Assembly (NCBI GenBank): GCA_003223935.1
Contig: QHXQ01000053.1
Span: forward strand, 1 to 58,303
DNA from: Acidobacteriota bacterium
Lineage (GTDB): Bacteria; Acidobacteriota; Blastocatellia; Pyrinomonadales; Pyrinomonadaceae
Length of the DNA stretch: 58,303 bases
Direction of reading: 5' to 3'
Part shown: positions 1 through 12,529 of the stretch, one piece after another
How the letters are laid out: each line of letters starts with the position of its first letter
Numbering within the stretch: the stretch's first letter is position 1
Made by a program: the position numbers and the translations under genes
Notes under the pieces: model-generated
Seen by the model: only the letters and a program-made list of their open reading frames with translations
Databases searched by the model: none
What the model was told of the DNA's origin: nothing

Positions 1-945
1 TGTGCCGTGCAGGTTGACGTAATCAACATCTGCGGCCGTGCGCCCGGCATCGGCGAGCGCGAGTTGCATGGCGCGCGCAGGCTCTGTGCCATCGTCTGCG
101 AGTCGCACGCGATGATAAGCGTCGCACGTCGCGCCGTAGCCCGTGATCTCTGCGTAGATGTGTGCGCCGCGCTTGAGTGCGCGTTCATACTCTTCGAGCA
201 CGAAGACCCAAGCGCCTTCGCCCAAGACCATGCCGGAGCGGTTGCGCGAGAAGGGGCGCGAGGCGCGTGCGGGATCGTCGTTCCATTCGTTCGTTAAGAC
301 GGTCATCAAGTTGAAGCCGGCGAGGATGCCGGGCGCAAGCGGCGCGTCCGAGCCGCCCGCGAGCATCGTCTCTTGGCGGCCGAGCGCGATGTGCTGCGCG
401 GCGTAGGCGATGGCGTCAGTCGAAGAGGTGCAGCCGGTCGAGACGATGTGCGAGAGACCGCGCAGACCAAAAGCCATCGAGAGTTCGGACGAGAGACCGC
501 CGTGCGTCGAAGCTGGAATCGTATAGACGCTCGCACGGCCCGCTTCGCCGGTGAAATAATAACGATATTGTTGTTCGGTGAAAGCGAGACCGCCGCCGCC
601 CGTGCCGAGAATGACGCCGGTGGCGCGTCTCTCTGCCAAGTCGAAATCGGACGTTTGCAAGTTCGCATCTTCAAGTGCACCGCGCGCGGCGGCGAGCGCA
701 AGCGGAACTGTGCGCGCAACGTGGCGTCGGTCTTTCGGATTAAGCTCCGCCGCCCAATCGAAGTCGCGCACTTCGGCCGCGATCTGCACGGGCGCATCAG
801 AGACATCGAAGCTCTCAATGCGCCGCACGCCGCTCGTGCCCGCTTGCAGCGCACGCCAAAAATTTTCGCGCCCCAAGCCGATGGGCGTGACACACCCCAA
901 GCCTGTGATACAGACGCGACGAGGACGCTGGAAGGTGCTCAGCAT
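1..945 (-). CDS. fabF: Beta-ketoacyl-ACP synthase II, 3' end cut off by the window edge
   Basis: Condensing enzyme of type II fatty acid synthesis: it condenses malonyl-ACP with an acyl-ACP in the cytoplasm. The reading frame is open from the ATG at 945 to base 1, giving 315 residues. The N-terminus carries the family pattern VCITGLGCVTPIG. The nucleophile is Cys172 in STGCTSSTDAI, and the first catalytic His is His313 in NLHGT, just before the break. About 95 residues, including the second catalytic His and the C-terminal core, are missing only because the window ends. No clear ribosome site precedes the ATG. A heptamer hairpin lies between this gene and the PIG-L gene, both on the minus strand. 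FabF is favoured over FabB by general resemblance only. Confidence 0.93.
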   Translation of the reverse strand, partial: MLSTFQRPRRVCITGLGCVTPIGLGRENFWRALQAGTSGVRRIESFDVSDAPVQIAAEVRDFDWAAELNPKDRRHVARTVPLALAAARGALEDANLQTSDFDLAERRATGVILGTGGGGLAFTEQQYRYYFTGEAGRASVYTIPASTHGGLSSELSMAFGLRGLSHIVSTGCTSSTDAIAYAAQHIALGRQETMLAGGSDAPLAPGILAGFNLMTVLTNEWNDDPARASRPFSRNRSGMVLGEGAWVFVLEEYERALKRGAHIYAEITGYGATCDAYHRVRLADDGTEPARAMQLALADAGRTAADVDYVNLHGT

Positions 946-1012
946 GTTGATTTGTTTTTAGTCTGACGATCAAATTATGTGGGAGACGCGAGTAAGCATA
1001 ACATTGCGGGAC

Positions 1013-1058
1013 GGTAAATAGTGAATGGTAAAAACGGTCTTTATCCATTTACCATTCA

Positions 1059-1067
<9 letters not shown>
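1013..1067. repeat. Heptamer-register hairpin 1
   Basis: Perfect 16-bp inverted repeat, arms 1017-1032 (AATAGTGAATGGTAAA) and 1048-1063, with a 15-nt loop containing GGTCTTTAT. Both arms divide into 7-mers, for example ATTTACC, ATTCACT and ATTGACC. The stop codon TAG of the PIG-L gene (1061-1059) lies inside the right arm. It could act as a transcription terminator or mRNA-end stabiliser, but no U-run follows the stem directly. Confidence 0.85.
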
Positions 1068-3752
<2,685 letters not shown>

Positions 3753-4052
3753 CGCTTTTGGGTTAGCCCGTCGTCGTCAGTTGCACAGATGAACGTTGCC
3801 AGCCGCAGGTTTATTGATAGCATTCGCGCCCCACGCAAGCCGCAGCACAGACACGTTCGCGTTCGCGCGCTCTCTAAATGAATGGGCCGACAGTCAGAAG
3901 TATAATAACATTCTAGCCCGCCGCTATACGGAGGTGGGCGCAGGTCTTGACCCCGCTCTACCCGAACCCGAACTGCGCGAAGCCCGTCCTCCCGAACGTA
4001 ATGTTGTGCGACGAAGAGTTCGTTGTTTAGGAAAAACTGAATTTTGCTAGAT
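3753..4052. other. Intergenic region between divergent genes
   Basis: A 300-base region separating the minus-strand PIG-L gene from the plus-strand membrane protein gene. It holds a consensus-like -10 hexamer TATAAT at 3901-3906 on the plus strand without a recognisable -35, about 147 nt before the membrane protein ATG. An 84-codon open frame (3796-4050) has no ribosome site and no family resemblance and is not annotated. Confidence 0.4.
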
Positions 4053-4415
4053 ATGAGTCGAGCAGCTAGAAGTTTGTTTGTGTTCGGAATTTACCTCTGC
4101 GGCTTAGGTTTGCTTTTGCTGCTCGGCCCAAATCTGCTCTTGCAAGTTTTCGGAGTGCCGCCGACACACGAAGTTTGGATCAGAATTAATGGCATGTTTG
4201 TGCTTTGTCTGAGCTTCTATTATATGCAGGCGGCGCGAAATGAATTGACAATTTTTATCCGTTGGACTGTTTGGGCGCGCATCACGGTTATATTTTACTT
4301 CGCCGCTTTCGTGCTGCTGATCTCGGCCCCGAAAGCATTGCTGTTGTTTGGTCTGATTGATTTGTTGGCGGCGATTTGGACGTGGCTTGCATTGAAAAAA
4401 GATGCAGCCCGTTGA
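4053..4415 (+). CDS. Small four-helix membrane protein, function unknown
   Basis: A 120-residue protein made almost entirely of hydrophobic segments, about residues 8-30, 42-60, 68-92 and 95-112, which predicts four transmembrane helices with a short basic tail. No catalytic motif is visible and no family was recognised with confidence; it is reminiscent of DUF4345-like or DoxX-like small membrane proteins. The ATG at 4053 is preferred; an in-frame TTG at 4044 would add three residues. Neither has a strong ribosome site. It stands alone between the PIG-L gene and the EVE-TIR gene. Confidence 0.6.
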   Translation: MSRAARSLFVFGIYLCGLGLLLLLGPNLLLQVFGVPPTHEVWIRINGMFVLCLSFYYMQAARNELTIFIRWTVWARITVIFYFAAFVLLISAPKALLLFGLIDLLAAIWTWLALKKDAAR

Positions 4416-4564
4416 AGAAAATATTTTGCAGCGCGTGGATTACGCCGTTGCGCCCGCATTAACTCTGCGCCGTCCGCCGCTCCCGTTTTTGTGATAGCGT
4501 ATGAGGGTGGTTGAGGTCGTAAAGATATACCGCCCTAGTTCGATAGTTGAATTTGGAAAATCCT

Positions 4565-6364
4565 ATGCGTTACTGGTTAATGCGTCGTTCACCTTATTAC
4601 CCTGATATACAACCCAATCTTGCCGGTATGCCTTGGGATTACGATAAAATCTATGCAGATCATCGTCTTAAAGCTGGCGATATTCTTTATTTGATGGCCG
4701 CTTATGGCGAACTTTATGGCTGGGGCTACGTGACAAAGAGCGTTGCCTATCGCGATAGCGAAGATGAGAAAGAAGCATTGAGAGTTACAGCGGTGCGTCC
4801 AATAGTTCGTCAGAATCTAGTTCCGGCAGAAGCTATAAAGCGAGTTCCAACGCTGGCAAGACTGATAGTGAATTCCGATCTGAATCTTATTGAGCTACAG
4901 CCTCATCAAGTTAACTCATTCAACCGGCTTATTCGTTCCCAAGGGGTCGAAGCACCAGCAGACATCGAAGACTACAAAAATCCAGATATGCACTTAAGCA
5001 GGCTCCACAAAATATATGAGGCAGCGAATGGTAGCCGGACAAAGCTTATCGAATTGATGGAAGTCCTCAAAGAAGATGTATCGAACGAACAAGAAGCTTG
5101 GGACGAGGCGGACTACATGAAGGATGAGGGCTGGGTTGAAACCCTTAGCGATGACGGCCCACCTTTAGTTCGGTTAACTCATAAAGGGCTTAAAGCAGCA
5201 GAAGAATATGCTTTCTCTAGTACGGAAACGAAAGCACAACAAGAAATTCAAGAAAAGGCAGTGACACTGATGCCGGCTAATCTTAGCGAAGAATTACCGA
5301 TTGATATTTTCATCAGCCATAGCAGCCAAGACGCTAAAATCGTTAAGGCTCTAATCGCTGTGCTACAAAAAGCACTGAACCTTACGGCCCAGCAAATTAG
5401 ATGTACGAGTATCGAGGGATATAAGCTCGACATTGGCGCAGACACTAATGAGCAACTTCGCCGAGAGATTTACGGCGCAATTGTCTTCATAGGCTTAATC
5501 ACTCCTATAAGCCTGACATCAACATACGTCTTATTCGAGTTAGGCGCACGCTGGGGTGCTGGACGAACACTATTACCCGTAGTTGCAGCAGCCGACACAG
5601 ATATTCTTAAAGATCCATTGAAAGGGAAAAATGCCGGATGTTTGTTTAAAGAAGCCGACGTGCACGAATTGATACGTGTGCTGGCGCAACAGCTCAACCG
5701 CTCAACCGACAGGGTAGCAGCTTATGAGAATCTCATTAAGCGTTTAATACGAACGTCCAAGCCAAAGAGGGAAGCAAAAGCTAAAGCTGATAAAGGGACA
5801 ACGGAACAGGAACGTCTTGACGGCGATACAGATGAAACGTCAACGCTTCCACTGAATGAAGACCCATTTGATGACGCAGCAAGACTGAGTGCGCGTCTAA
5901 ATTATGATCAGCGACGAAACTCATGGCGAAGGTCGGAGCGGGGCGTAGAGTCTGCTCGCATAGAATTAGATAAACTCTTCACTGAGCTTGAACGATTAGT
6001 GCAAGGCATGAGCACTAAGGATTATCCGTTTGATATAACCTTCAAACGAGATGACAGAGAGCATTGCACCCTGCTAATAGGTGAATACGGTCTTAGTGTG
6101 AATTGGAGTTACGGGACGATTAGAATGGCCGACTCAATCGAAGAGACTAGTTTGGTGCTGATGACATTCAAGAAGGGGAACATGCTGGATCGACAGGTTA
6201 AGATCATTCGGAGAATCGAATACGATCTTGATATGAATGAAAGTTTTCAGGTTGGATGGAGAGAACGTGCTTATAAGCGTCGCTTTCTACATACACCCGA
6301 CTTTGCGAAAGAAGTAATTAAGGAATTATTGAGGTTCTTTGATGAGCGAACACACCGTAAGTAA
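4565..6364 (+). CDS. EVE-like / winged-helix / TIR domain protein, candidate defence effector
   Basis: A 599-residue multidomain protein. Residues 1-125 begin MRYWLMRRSPYYPD and resemble an EVE/PUA-like domain, a fold that reads modified bases. Residues about 175-220 look like a winged helix (YMKDEGWVETL ... LTHKGLKAAEEY). Residues about 246-385 are a TIR domain: IDIFISHSSQD opens it, and FELGARWG carries the Glu (about 325) at the position of the NADase catalytic Glu. A charged linker (about 400-440) and an unrecognised C-terminal domain follow. TIR NADases are known phage-defence effectors; a sensor-effector role here is inference. Codon use is clearly more AT-rich than in its neighbours, suggesting recent acquisition. 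The ATG at 4565 gives the natural EVE start; a TTG at 4547 is an alternative. Confidence 0.8.
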   Translation: MRYWLMRRSPYYPDIQPNLAGMPWDYDKIYADHRLKAGDILYLMAAYGELYGWGYVTKSVAYRDSEDEKEALRVTAVRPIVRQNLVPAEAIKRVPTLARLIVNSDLNLIELQPHQVNSFNRLIRSQGVEAPADIEDYKNPDMHLSRLHKIYEAANGSRTKLIELMEVLKEDVSNEQEAWDEADYMKDEGWVETLSDDGPPLVRLTHKGLKAAEEYAFSSTETKAQQEIQEKAVTLMPANLSEELPIDIFISHSSQDAKIVKALIAVLQKALNLTAQQIRCTSIEGYKLDIGADTNEQLRREIYGAIVFIGLITPISLTSTYVLFELGARWGAGRTLLPVVAAADTDILKDPLKGKNAGCLFKEADVHELIRVLAQQLNRSTDRVAAYENLIKRLIRTSKPKREAKAKADKGTTEQERLDGDTDETSTLPLNEDPFDDAARLSARLNYDQRRNSWRRSERGVESARIELDKLFTELERLVQGMSTKDYPFDITFKRDDREHCTLLIGEYGLSVNWSYGTIRMADSIEETSLVLMTFKKGNMLDRQVKIIRRIEYDLDMNESFQVGWRERAYKRRFLHTPDFAKEVIKELLRFFDERTHRK

Positions 6365-6400
6365 TATTCCCAATATAAGTCTTGTTGCATGAGGAACAGT

Positions 6401-7144
6401 ATGAATCATCCACTTGAGAACAAGCGGGCGTTGGTCACGGGCGGCAGTCGTGGCATCGGGGCGGCCATCGTTAAGCGGCTCGCGCGTGAGGGCGCGCACG
6501 TGGCGCTGACATACATCAGTAAGCCCGACCAAGCCAACGAAACCGCACAGGCGGCTGAGGCGCTAGGCGTGCGGGCGCTCGCCATCCAAGCTGACAGCGC
6601 GGATGCGCAAGCGGTGGCGGCGGCCGTGGAGCGCACGGTCGCGGAGTTCGGCGGCATTGACATTCTGGTGAACAACGCAGGCATCGGCGTGTTCGCGCCC
6701 GTTGCCGACTATCGCCTTGAAGATTTTGATCGGACGTTGGCGGTGAACCTGCGCGCCGTGTTCGTCGCCACGCAGACGGCCGTCAAGTATATGCAGACGG
6801 GCGGGCGCGTCATCACGATTGGCAGTTGCAACGCCGAGCGCATGCCATTCGCGGGCGGCGCAGTTTACGCCATGAGCAAGGCCGCGCTCGTTGGGCTGGT
6901 CAAAGGTCTGGCGCGCGACCTAGGCCCGCGCGGCATCACCGTGAACAATGTGCAGCCCGGCCCGATTGACACCGATCTGAACCCTGCGAGCGGCGACTTC
7001 GCCGATATGCTCCGAAGCCTGATGGCGCTGCCGCGCTATGGCAGCGGCGACGAAGTAGCGGCGCTGGTCGCTTATTTGGCCGGCCCCGAAGCGGGCTTCG
7101 TCACCGGCGCAAGCCTGACGATTGACGGGGGCTTCACCGCCTAG
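6401..7144 (+). CDS. Short-chain dehydrogenase/reductase (FabG-like)
   Basis: NAD(P)-dependent oxidoreductase of the classical SDR family, 247 residues. The cofactor motif TGGSRGIG is at 13-20, NNAG at 91-94, and the catalytic residues are Ser142, Tyr156 and Lys160 in YAMSK. The C-terminus GASLTIDGGF is typical of FabG-like members. The substrate is unknown; 3-oxoacyl-ACP reductase activity is possible but many SDRs look alike. The ATG at 6401 follows GAGG at 6391-6394; an ATG at 6389 would add four residues. The stop codon TAG directly abuts a large heptamer hairpin shared with the convergent permease gene. Confidence 0.9.
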   Translation: MNHPLENKRALVTGGSRGIGAAIVKRLAREGAHVALTYISKPDQANETAQAAEALGVRALAIQADSADAQAVAAAVERTVAEFGGIDILVNNAGIGVFAPVADYRLEDFDRTLAVNLRAVFVATQTAVKYMQTGGRVITIGSCNAERMPFAGGAVYAMSKAALVGLVKGLARDLGPRGITVNNVQPGPIDTDLNPASGDFADMLRSLMALPRYGSGDEVAALVAYLAGPEAGFVTGASLTIDGGFTA

Positions 7145-7265
7145 ATTGCGGAATGCGGATTTAGAAGAGCAGAAGGCAGTAAGCAGAAAGCAGAAGGCAG
7201 AGAACAGCGCGGTTTTACTGCCTTCTGCTTTCTGCGTTTCATTCCGCAATCCGCATCCCGCAATT
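7145..7265. repeat. Heptamer-register hairpin 2 (nested, 121 bp)
   Basis: Fills the gap between two convergent genes almost completely. The inner arms 7183-7200 and 7218-7235 are a perfect 18-bp inverted repeat (GCAGAAAGCAGAAGGCAG). The outer arms 7145-7160 and 7249-7264 pair with one mismatch. The whole segment divides into about 17 consecutive 7-mers, mainly GAAGGCA and GATTGCG types on the left and their complements on the right. The core reads GGTTTTACTG. It probably serves as a bidirectional terminator-like structure. Confidence 0.9.
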
Positions 7266-7266
7266 C

Positions 7267-8730
7267 TTAGTGGAACGGCCATTCGCCGCGCGCGCGGGCG
7301 CGGATGAAGTAGATGATGAGACCGACGATGATGAGGACGGCGGCGTAGCGTATCTCTTTCAGAAAATTGGGGCGCGAGATGAGGACATAGATGAAGCCGA
7401 CGAGCGCGACAATCGCTGGCAGCGGATAAAGCCACATATGAAACGGGCGCGGCAGGTCGGGGCGGCGTATGCGGAGCACAATCACGCCGACGATCTGTGC
7501 GAGGAACTGCACGAGTAGGCGTATGACGACGAGCGCGGCGATCACGTCTGCGAGGCGGAAGAAACAGAAGAGCGCGGCGATGCCGCCCATGACGAGCAGC
7601 GAGATGTATGGGAAACGATGGCGCGGATGGACGCGCGCGAAGATGCGAAAGTAGTTGCCGTCGCGCGCCGCGGCGTAGGGCACACGCGAGTAGCCCAAGA
7701 GCAGAGAGAAGACGGAGGCGAACGCCGTCCACATGATCAAAGCGGTTGCGATGAGCGCGGCCTTGTGGCCGTAGAGTCGTTCGATGAAAGACGAGATGAC
7801 GTACGCTCTGGCGGGTGTGTTCGCGGTTGAAGCAAACTCGCGCCAAGGGATGACGCCGAGAATCGAGACGTTCATCACAAGATAGATGATCGCCACGAAC
7901 AGGATTGACAGCAGCACGGCGCGCGGGATCGTGCGCCCCGGCTCTCTGACCTCGCCGCCGAAGAAGCAGACGTTGTAGTAGCCCCAGTAGTCATAGACCG
8001 CGATCAAGAGTGCTGCGCCGAGTCCCGTAAAAAATTCGGGGCGCAGACGGAAACCGCCGCCCGCGTGATTAAAGATGGTGAAGGCGTCGGGCGGGAAATC
8101 GAAGGCGAGGCGCGGATTGAAGTGCGTGACGCCTGCGATGATGATCCAGAGGATCGTCAGCATCACGCCGACCCACAGGAATTTTGAGAACTTTTCGATC
8201 AGCGTGATGCGGCGATAAAGCAACACGACGGCCAAAGCGAGCGCGGCGATGGCGACGAGCGCGACCGGCAGCGCGTTGATCTCGACGACGCCTAAACCTC
8301 GCAGCGTTACTTTCGTCGAACTGCCGAGCGCGGGGAAGATGTAGGTCGCATATTGCGCGAGGCCAATGCAGCCCGATGCGATGGAGAGCGGCGCGCTAAA
8401 GGTCAGTTGCCAGATGAAGAGGAAGGACATCAAACGACCGAGCTTGTTTGGGTTGTAAATCTCCGCGAGGTAGCGATACGAGCCGCCCGAACCGGGCAGT
8501 GCCGCACCCAACTCAGCCCAGACCAATCCGTCGCAGACGACCAGCAGCGCACCCAACAACCAACCGAGCATCGCCTGCGGCCCGCCCATCGCCGCGATGA
8601 TTAGTGGGATCGTGATGAACGGCCCGACGCCGATCATGTCGATCATGTTCAGCGTCGTCGCGCCGCGCAAACCGACGCCGCGAATTAGTTGCGCCTCGTC
8701 TGCGTTAATGGTCTCTGTCTCTGTGGCCAT
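7267..8730 (-). CDS. APC-family amino acid permease
   Basis: A 487-residue inner-membrane transporter of the amino acid-polyamine-organocation superfamily, with about 12 hydrophobic segments. The first helix carries the unwound glycine motif in DMIGVGPFITIP, and the second carries ELGAALPGSGGSYRYL, both typical of APC permeases. The substrate cannot be told from sequence. The start is the ATG at 8730. It lies 46 nt downstream of the VanZ-like gene on the same strand and may be cotranscribed. Its stop codon is 2 nt from the outer arm of the heptamer hairpin. Confidence 0.9.
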   Translation of the reverse strand: MATETETINADEAQLIRGVGLRGATTLNMIDMIGVGPFITIPLIIAAMGGPQAMLGWLLGALLVVCDGLVWAELGAALPGSGGSYRYLAEIYNPNKLGRLMSFLFIWQLTFSAPLSIASGCIGLAQYATYIFPALGSSTKVTLRGLGVVEINALPVALVAIAALALAVVLLYRRITLIEKFSKFLWVGVMLTILWIIIAGVTHFNPRLAFDFPPDAFTIFNHAGGGFRLRPEFFTGLGAALLIAVYDYWGYYNVCFFGGEVREPGRTIPRAVLLSILFVAIIYLVMNVSILGVIPWREFASTANTPARAYVISSFIERLYGHKAALIATALIMWTAFASVFSLLLGYSRVPYAAARDGNYFRIFARVHPRHRFPYISLLVMGGIAALFCFFRLADVIAALVVIRLLVQFLAQIVGVIVLRIRRPDLPRPFHMWLYPLPAIVALVGFIYVLISRPNFLKEIRYAAVLIIVGLIIYFIRARARGEWPFH

Positions 8731-8776
8731 TGACGAGATTCTTTACGCGAAAACGGGATGCAAAGGCAAGGATGAA

Positions 8777-9280
8777 TCAATTCTTCATCCTTTTTCTTCT
8801 GCGCCACAGGGCGAGCGCGACGAGTGCGGTTGCGCCGCCGGCTGTGTCGATCATGCTGTCGTAGATGGACGGGGTACGCGTGGGCACGAAGGATTGATGG
8901 TATTCGTCGAGCAGCGCATAGCCGGCGACGAGCACGAGCACGCTGATGAACCAACGACGACGGAACAGGTCTTTAGTTGAAGAGAGGAAAGCGCGCGCGG
9001 CGAGGAGTGCGAGCACGGCGTACTCTGTGAAGTGCGCGAGCTTGCGCACGGCGAAGTGCGCGCCGAGCAGTTGCGACACGGTGATGTTGGGGAAGAGCCA
9101 ACGCAGGAGCGGCTCGATGATGCGCGAGGTGTTCGCGGCTGAGAGCGCGCCGGTCGAAGCAAAAAAGATAAACGCGAGCCAGAGGCCAAGCGGCCCGTAG
9201 CGCCATAGGCGTCTGCGCCAAGACGGCGCGGCGTGACCGTCGTTCGTTGTTAGCCTGACCTCGCTATTCGCTGCCATCAA
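8777..9280 (-). CDS. VanZ-like family membrane protein
   Basis: A 167-residue protein with four predicted transmembrane segments. The family signature is visible in order: RKLAHFTEYAVLALL, then DEYHQSFVPTRTPSIYDSMI with the conserved Asp, Glu, His and Gln cluster, then a final helix. VanZ homologues are linked to low-level teicoplanin resistance in some Gram-positives, but most have no known role, so resistance should not be assumed. It is followed by the permease gene on the same strand. It is separated from atpG by a rho-independent terminator that belongs to the atp operon. Confidence 0.88.
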   Translation of the reverse strand: MMAANSEVRLTTNDGHAAPSWRRRLWRYGPLGLWLAFIFFASTGALSAANTSRIIEPLLRWLFPNITVSQLLGAHFAVRKLAHFTEYAVLALLAARAFLSSTKDLFRRRWFISVLVLVAGYALLDEYHQSFVPTRTPSIYDSMIDTAGGATALVALALWRRRKRMKN

Positions 9281-9291
9281 CTACGCCTAAA

Positions 9292-9328
9292 GCAAAAAGG
9301 GAAGCTTGCGTGCGCGCTGCTTCCCTTT
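9292..9328 (-). terminator. Rho-independent terminator of the atp operon
   Basis: On the minus strand, the arms AAAGGGAAGC (9328-9319) and GCTTCCCTTT pair around a short GC-rich loop. They are followed by a T-run (TTTTT, 9298-9294). It lies about 35 nt downstream of the atpG stop codon and ahead of the VanZ-like gene. Confidence 0.8.
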
Positions 9329-9360
9329 CGCTACTCACAGCAATTTGTTTATCCGATCCT

Positions 9361-10254
9361 TTAGCTTGCCGCCGCTGCGCCCGATACGACTTCGATGATC
9401 TCTTTCGTGATCGCGGCTTGCCGGATGCGGTTCATGTTGAGCGTCAATGAACTGATCAGATCGCCCGCGTTCTTCGACGCCGAGTCCATCGCCGTCATGC
9501 GCGCGCCCTGTTCCGACGCGATTGATTCAAGCAGCGCGCGAAAGATTTGCGTCTCGACGAAGCGCGGCAAGAGGCGACCGAAAATCTCTGCGGGCGGTTG
9601 CTCGTAAACGTACTCGATGAAGGTCTCCGCTTGCGCGCCGGTCGTCGGCTCTGCTTGTTCAACGTCTGCGCGCGCGACGGGCAAGAGTTGATCGACGACC
9701 ACGCGCTGCGAGAGCACCGAACGAAACTCGTTGTAGATGATGAAGACCTTGTCGAGCGTCTCGTCTTCGATGAAGCGACGCATGATGTCGTCTGCAACTT
9801 CGACCGCTTCGGCGTAAGTAATGCGCGCTTTGGCGGTGAGGCCGATGTACTCCTGCACGATATTCGCGTTGCGTCGGCGGAAGAAGTCGCGTCCTTTGCG
9901 CCCGACCGCCATCAACTCGATTGTCTTGCCAGCATGCTCACCGATGAACGCTTGCGCGGCCTTGATCAGATTCGCATTGAACGCGCCCGCGAGACCTTTG
10001 TCGGCCGTGATGAGCACGAGCAAGTAACGCTCGTCGCCGCGCGCGTCGAGCAGAGGATGATGATAATTCTCGTCCGTGTGCGCCGCGAGATCGTTCAGCA
10101 CGTCCGTCATCTTGCGCGCGAACGGGCGCGCGTTGACGACGCGCGTCTGCGCCCGCCGCAGATTCACGGCGGAGAGCATCTTCATCGCCTTCGTGATCTG
10201 CTGCGTGTTCTTAACCGACTTGATGCGGCGGCGTAGATCGAGGAGATTGGCCAT
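9361..10254 (-). CDS. atpG: ATP synthase F1 gamma subunit
   Basis: Central rotor stalk of F1, coupling proton flow to the catalytic beta subunits. It has 297 residues, normal for the family. The N-terminus MANLLDLRRRIKSVKNTQQITKAMKMLSAV-like helix and the C-terminal helix (AMDSASKNAGDLISSLTLNM) are the two conserved coiled-coil parts. It is the last gene of the b'-b-delta-alpha-gamma cluster. The ATG at 10254 has no Shine-Dalgarno sequence; a heptamer hairpin ends a few bases upstream. No atpD or atpC follows, unlike the usual operon. Confidence 0.97.
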   Translation of the reverse strand: MANLLDLRRRIKSVKNTQQITKAMKMLSAVNLRRAQTRVVNARPFARKMTDVLNDLAAHTDENYHHPLLDARGDERYLLVLITADKGLAGAFNANLIKAAQAFIGEHAGKTIELMAVGRKGRDFFRRRNANIVQEYIGLTAKARITYAEAVEVADDIMRRFIEDETLDKVFIIYNEFRSVLSQRVVVDQLLPVARADVEQAEPTTGAQAETFIEYVYEQPPAEIFGRLLPRFVETQIFRALLESIASEQGARMTAMDSASKNAGDLISSLTLNMNRIRQAAITKEIIEVVSGAAAAS

Positions 10255-10260
10255 AACGAT

Positions 10261-10337
10261 AGAGGTTAGAGGTCAGAGGTTAGAGGTTAGTGAAATCAGT
10301 TCTTACTGACCTCTAACCTCTGACCTCTGACCTCTGC
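10261..10337. repeat. Heptamer-register hairpin 3, between atpA and atpG
   Basis: Arms 10261-10291 and 10305-10335 are 31 nt long with only two differences, both allowing G-U pairs in RNA. The left arm is AGAGGTT/AGAGGTC repeated four times. The 13-nt loop contains TTCTTACT when read into the right arm. It occupies nearly the whole space between the atpA stop and the atpG start, inside a cotranscribed operon. Confidence 0.92.
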
Positions 10338-10340
10338 TTT

Positions 10341-11909
<1,569 letters not shown>

Positions 11910-11916
11910 AATTTTG

Positions 11917-11988
11917 AAACGATGAATGATAAACGAGAAACGCTGAACTGTCTTTATTCATCGTTCAGCGTTCCTCGTTCATCGTTTT
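11917..11988. repeat. Heptamer-register hairpin 4, between atpH and atpA
   Basis: The right arm (11963-11986) reads on the minus strand as AACGATG, AACGAGG, AACGCTG, AAC. The left arm (11918-11948) has the same words plus one extra 7-mer. The core reads ACTGTCTTTATTC. The array abuts the atpH stop codon TAA (11989-11987) and ends 8 nt before the atpA ATG. Confidence 0.88.
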
Positions 11989-12529
11989 ATCCCCCTGCCA
12001 TCTGTTGCTTGATCTGTTGCAAGCGTGTGCGCACGGAGCCGTCGTAGAGCGTCGAGCCGATGCGCGTGACGATGCCGCCAATCAGTGCTTCGTCAACGGC
12101 AAACTCCAGACGCACGTTGCGCCCGGTCAGGAGCGTCAGCCGCGCGCGCAAATTCTCCTGTGCTTGATGTGCGACCGGCCGCGCTGTCGTTACGCGCGCT
12201 GAGACGACGCCCGCGCGCTCGTCCAACGCGCGCGCGAAAGCTTCATTGATGACGGCCAAATCTGTGAGCCGGTGGTTGCGCAGAAGCACTTGCAGAAAGT
12301 TAGCGGTTGTCGGCCGCACGCGCGTGCGTGCGACGAGCGCGTTGAGCACTTTGCGCTTCTGCTCATAAGCGAGCACGGGATTGCGAAAGACCCCGACGAG
12401 ATCGGCGTGGGCTGCGAGCAACGCGGCCCAGCCCGTCAAATCCGCTTGCACCTCGCGCGCTTCATTGCGCTCCAGCACCACGTCCGCGAGTGCCTTCGCG
12501 TAGCGCCGCGCCACCGCTTGCACGCTCAA
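11987..12529 (-). CDS. atpH: ATP synthase F1 delta subunit (OSCP type)
   Basis: Peripheral-stalk subunit that joins the b subunits to the top of F1. It has 180 residues. The N-terminus VQAVARRYAKALADVVLERN and the C-terminal EFAVDEALIGGIVTRIGSTLYDGSV block are conserved delta/OSCP patterns. The start codon overlaps the atpF stop by 4 nt (ATGA type), implying translational coupling. The stop codon is contiguous with a heptamer hairpin. Confidence 0.95.
   Translation of the reverse strand: MSVQAVARRYAKALADVVLERNEAREVQADLTGWAALLAAHADLVGVFRNPVLAYEQKRKVLNALVARTRVRPTTANFLQVLLRNHRLTDLAVINEAFARALDERAGVVSARVTTARPVAHQAQENLRARLTLLTGRNVRLEFAVDEALIGGIVTRIGSTLYDGSVRTRLQQIKQQMAGG

Noticed and set aside
306..966. 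Long open frames on both strands overlapping fabF
   Set aside because: They are shadows of the GC-rich fabF reading frame, which has a full motif set and runs off the window edge.
3796..4050. 84-codon plus-strand open frame
   Set aside because: No ribosome site, no family resemblance, and it ends inside the start of the membrane protein gene.
4416..6400. Prophage or integrative element around the EVE-TIR gene
   Set aside because: No integrase, transposase, tRNA or flanking direct repeat was seen; only composition suggests transfer.
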